DNA of 34,447 nt from Flavobacteriaceae bacterium (GTDB lineage: Bacteria; Bacteroidota; Bacteroidia; Flavobacteriales; Flavobacteriaceae), in the NCBI GenBank assembly GCA_027068695.1, contig JAMOMG010000176.1:1-34447 (forward strand), written 5' to 3'. Below the pieces are notes generated by a model, which ran no database searches, had not been told where the DNA came from, and was given only the letters and a program-made list of their open reading frames with translations. The position numbers and the translations under genes are program-made. Positions 32,611 through 34,447 of the stretch are shown here, piece by piece (within the stretch, counting starts at the first letter, position 1; the number at the start of each line of letters is the position of its first letter).

Positions 32611-33927
32611 ATGAAATTTTACAAATCTATTATTCTGTTTTTTGTCGTAAGTTTTTTGGTTGTTGGCTGTAGAGTTGTAAAACTTGAGCCAATTGAAATT
32701 TTAACTTTTCAACAAAAATTAGAAAATATTTTTCCAAATGCTGAAATTACCAAAATAGAGGCTAAAGATCATTTTACAAAAGCATTTCAGTTAATTTTAA
32801 ATGAACCATTAGACCATAATGATAAGTCAAAAGGAACGTTTAAACACTATGTTTACCTATCACATATCAGTGTAAATAAGCCTACAGTTTTAGTTACTGA
32901 AGGTTACAGTGCGTATCCAAGAACGTATGAGTTAAGTAAAATACTCAAAGGAAATCAAGTACAAGTAGAGTACCGTTTTTACGGAAAATCTCGTCCTGAC
33001 TCAATTCCTTGGAAGTATTTAAAAAATGATCAAGCAATTGAAGATTACCATCAATTGGTAACCAAGCTAAAAACATTGTATAAAAGTAAGTGGATTTCAA
33101 CAGGAATTAGTAAAGGAGGTGAAACAGTTCTAATTTACAAATCAAAATATCCCTATGATGTAGCCGTGGCAGTACCTTATGTGGCTCCTTTAATAAATGG
33201 CACTGAAGATATAAGAACGCAGGAACATATTAATAAAATTGGAAGTGATGAATGTAGAACGAAAATTACTCAATTTCAACGGTTAGTTTTACAAAATAGG
33301 GATTTGATACTGAAAGAAATTTTAAAATATGCAGCAATAAAAAAAATGAGTTTTACGGAGGTTCCCCCTGAAGAAGCCCTAGAGTACGCAGTGCTTGAAT
33401 TTCCATTTTCTTTTTGGCAGTGGGGAGGAAAATGTGATGAAATTCCAGTAAAAAATACTTCAGTAAAAGAACAATTTAATTTCTTAAATAAAATAGTGGG
33501 AATAGACTTTTATAATGATAAAACCTATTATAACCTGTTGCCAAGCTATTATCAGCATTTGACAGAATTAGGATATTATGGATTTGATACAGGTTCGGTA
33601 AAAGATTTATTAAAAGTAGTTCATCAGCCAACAAACAAAAGATTTGCACCTAAAAATATAGATTTAACCTATCACCCTAACTATATAAAACAGGTTCGTG
33701 ATTACGTTGAAAATAAAGGAAATAAAATTTTATATATCTACGGGGAATACGATACTTGGGGAGCTTGTGCACCCAATCCTAAACCTCATGTAAATTTTCT
33801 TAAAATGATATTAAAAGGAGGTTCTCATAAAACCAGAATTAAAGATTTTTCTACTAAAGATAAGCAGTTAATTTATAATAAATTACAAAACTGGCTGGGT
33901 TATAGTGTAACTATTTATCCTTTATAA
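32611..33927 (+). CDS. S37-family (prolyl tripeptidyl aminopeptidase-like) serine peptidase, lipoprotein
   Basis: A 438-residue alpha/beta hydrolase with a lipoprotein signal (lipobox VVGC, Cys20). The nucleophile is Ser167 in GISKGG, the likely acid is Asp381 in YGEYDTWG and the likely His406 lies in GGSHKTR. The segments TEGYSAYPRTYE and EYRFYGKSRP near 95-128 are the S37/PS-10 pattern known from Streptomyces prolyl tripeptidyl aminopeptidase. The family cuts tripeptides with a proline at P1 from peptide N-termini. Placed 38 bp after the hydroxyproline genes on the same strand, it could release Gly-X-Hyp/Pro units from collagen-like peptides. The family call is from motifs; cleavage after hydroxyproline is inference. 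Confidence 0.78.
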   Translation: MKFYKSIILFFVVSFLVVGCRVVKLEPIEILTFQQKLENIFPNAEITKIEAKDHFTKAFQLILNEPLDHNDKSKGTFKHYVYLSHISVNKPTVLVTEGYSAYPRTYELSKILKGNQVQVEYRFYGKSRPDSIPWKYLKNDQAIEDYHQLVTKLKTLYKSKWISTGISKGGETVLIYKSKYPYDVAVAVPYVAPLINGTEDIRTQEHINKIGSDECRTKITQFQRLVLQNRDLILKEILKYAAIKKMSFTEVPPEEALEYAVLEFPFSFWQWGGKCDEIPVKNTSVKEQFNFLNKIVGIDFYNDKTYYNLLPSYYQHLTELGYYGFDTGSVKDLLKVVHQPTNKRFAPKNIDLTYHPNYIKQVRDYVENKGNKILYIYGEYDTWGACAPNPKPHVNFLKMILKGGSHKTRIKDFSTKDKQLIYNKLQNWLGYSVTIYPL

Positions 33928-33996
33928 GGTTATTTAAAACATCTTTTTTGTTTTTAAAAAAAGTAGTATTTTTTCTATGGCTTAATTTTTGATGTA

Positions 33997-34025
33997 TTTG
34001 TAAATCAAATAATTATATATATTTT
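33997..34025 (+). promoter_or_regulatory. weak candidate promoter for the vWA-like gene
   Basis: TTTG at 33997-34000 is followed after 17 bp by TATATTTT at 34018-34025, one mismatch from TAnnTTTG, 23 nt before the ATG at 34049. Confidence 0.3.
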
Positions 34026-34048
34026 TAACATATTTAATACAAAAATCT

Positions 34049-34447
34049 ATGAAAAATACAATCTCTTTTTTAATAGCTTTATTATTACTAGCACCATTAA
34101 CAAAAGCAAGTATCATAAATTTAGTACCACCAATCAAAAAAATCACCATTTATTGGGATGCTTCTTTATCAATGAAAGATAAAGATATTGATAAAGAGTT
34201 GACGTTATTAGATGTATATTTTCAAAATAGGCCTAACGTTGAGGTTGATTTAATTACGTTTAGTAATAGTGTTGATGTACAGCAAAGATTTACTATTGTG
34301 AATTCTAATTGGAATGATTTAAAAGAAATATTGTTAAAAACAACGTACGATGGTGTTGCTTTTTATGATGTTTTATTGGAAGATAAAGAATCTGATATGA
34401 TATTCCTATTTACTGATGGGGTTGAAATTTTAGATAAATTGATTCTC
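34049..34447 (+). CDS. secreted von Willebrand A-like protein, 3' end beyond window
   Basis: An open frame of 133 codons runs to the edge. It starts with a cleavable signal peptide (hydrophobic residues 5-16, cut after TKAS-like residues). A vWA-like fold follows: YWDASLSMKDKD carries the DxSxSM-type MIDAS pattern, then VEVDLITFSN and MIFLFTDGVE, the usual second and fourth strands. Flavobacterial proteins of this start often continue into a carboxypeptidase-like regulatory domain and a TonB receptor plug region; the remainder is not visible, so this cannot be confirmed. It is probably a surface or outer membrane protein. Confidence 0.65.
   Translation, partial: MKNTISFLIALLLLAPLTKASIINLVPPIKKITIYWDASLSMKDKDIDKELTLLDVYFQNRPNVEVDLITFSNSVDVQQRFTIVNSNWNDLKEILLKTTYDGVAFYDVLLEDKESDMIFLFTDGVEILDKLIL

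Noticed and set aside
33938..33975. A/T-only foldback after the S37 peptidase gene as a terminator
   Set aside because: The potential stem consists almost only of A-T pairs and would be too weak; homopolymer runs in AT-rich spacer explain it.
1..34447. Defence system, prophage, CRISPR array or mobile element
   Set aside because: No repeats-spacers, integrase, transposase, nuclease-helicase pair or shift in composition was seen; every sizeable gene fits a housekeeping or catabolic family.

Overview
The window looks like the chromosome of a marine or host-associated flavobacterium (Bacteroidota, Flavobacteriaceae-like). It is strongly AT-rich, ribosome binding sites are A-rich rather than Shine-Dalgarno, and many genes are preceded by the Bacteroidota -7 promoter element TAnnTTTG. 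Several products end their signal peptide in a lipobox. Families typical of the group occur (DUF4920, DUF4230, DUF2007, membrane-anchored SRPBCC/GyrI). The species cannot be named from this alone. No tRNA, rRNA, CRISPR array, insertion sequence or phage gene was seen; most of the window reads as core chromosome.

Layout. 1-4100: a truncated M14 zinc carboxypeptidase, tRNA1(Val) A37 methyltransferase, a saccharopine dehydrogenase-like enzyme, DUF2007 and DUF423 proteins. 4100-6070: ATP-dependent PEP carboxykinase (pckA) with a well-formed promoter, two LacI-type palindromes upstream and a strong terminator. 6070-11160: a small lipoprotein, 3-methyladenine glycosylase I, a membrane-anchored SRPBCC-GyrI protein, then a lipoprotein dipeptidyl peptidase III followed by a CDF metal exporter. 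11200-15410: a small membrane protein, an SDR oxidoreductase, a GNAT protein, a MazG-like pyrophosphohydrolase and an M13 metalloendopeptidase. 15398-19173 (minus): nadA-nadB for quinolinate/NAD synthesis, and the branched-chain aminotransferase. 19298-21061: DUF4920 lipoprotein, a CxxCH lipoprotein, mnmD and a 46-residue membrane protein. 21063-25259: a glycosyltransferase/flippase pair, ruvC, a Dabb protein and hemW. 25333-26765: OsmC, DUF4230 and MmcQ/YjbR proteins.

26758-33927 is the most coherent functional block. A divergent AraC regulator faces a five-gene run: DapA-family deaminase, ketoglutarate semialdehyde dehydrogenase, 4-hydroxyproline 2-epimerase with both catalytic cysteines, DadA-like FAD oxidoreductase, and an exported S37-type (prolyl tripeptidyl aminopeptidase-like) lipoprotein. 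Together these form a complete route from trans-4-hydroxy-L-proline to 2-oxoglutarate, with a proline-directed peptidase at the end that would fit feeding on collagen-like peptides. The AraC/operon intergenic region carries a 13/14-match direct repeat 40 bp apart and a separate inverted repeat, good candidates for operators. The window ends inside a secreted von Willebrand A-like protein.

A common theme is amino-acid and peptide use: M14, M49, M13 and S37 peptidases, hydroxyproline catabolism to a TCA intermediate, and PEP carboxykinase for gluconeogenesis. That link is an inference from gene content, not something the sequence proves.
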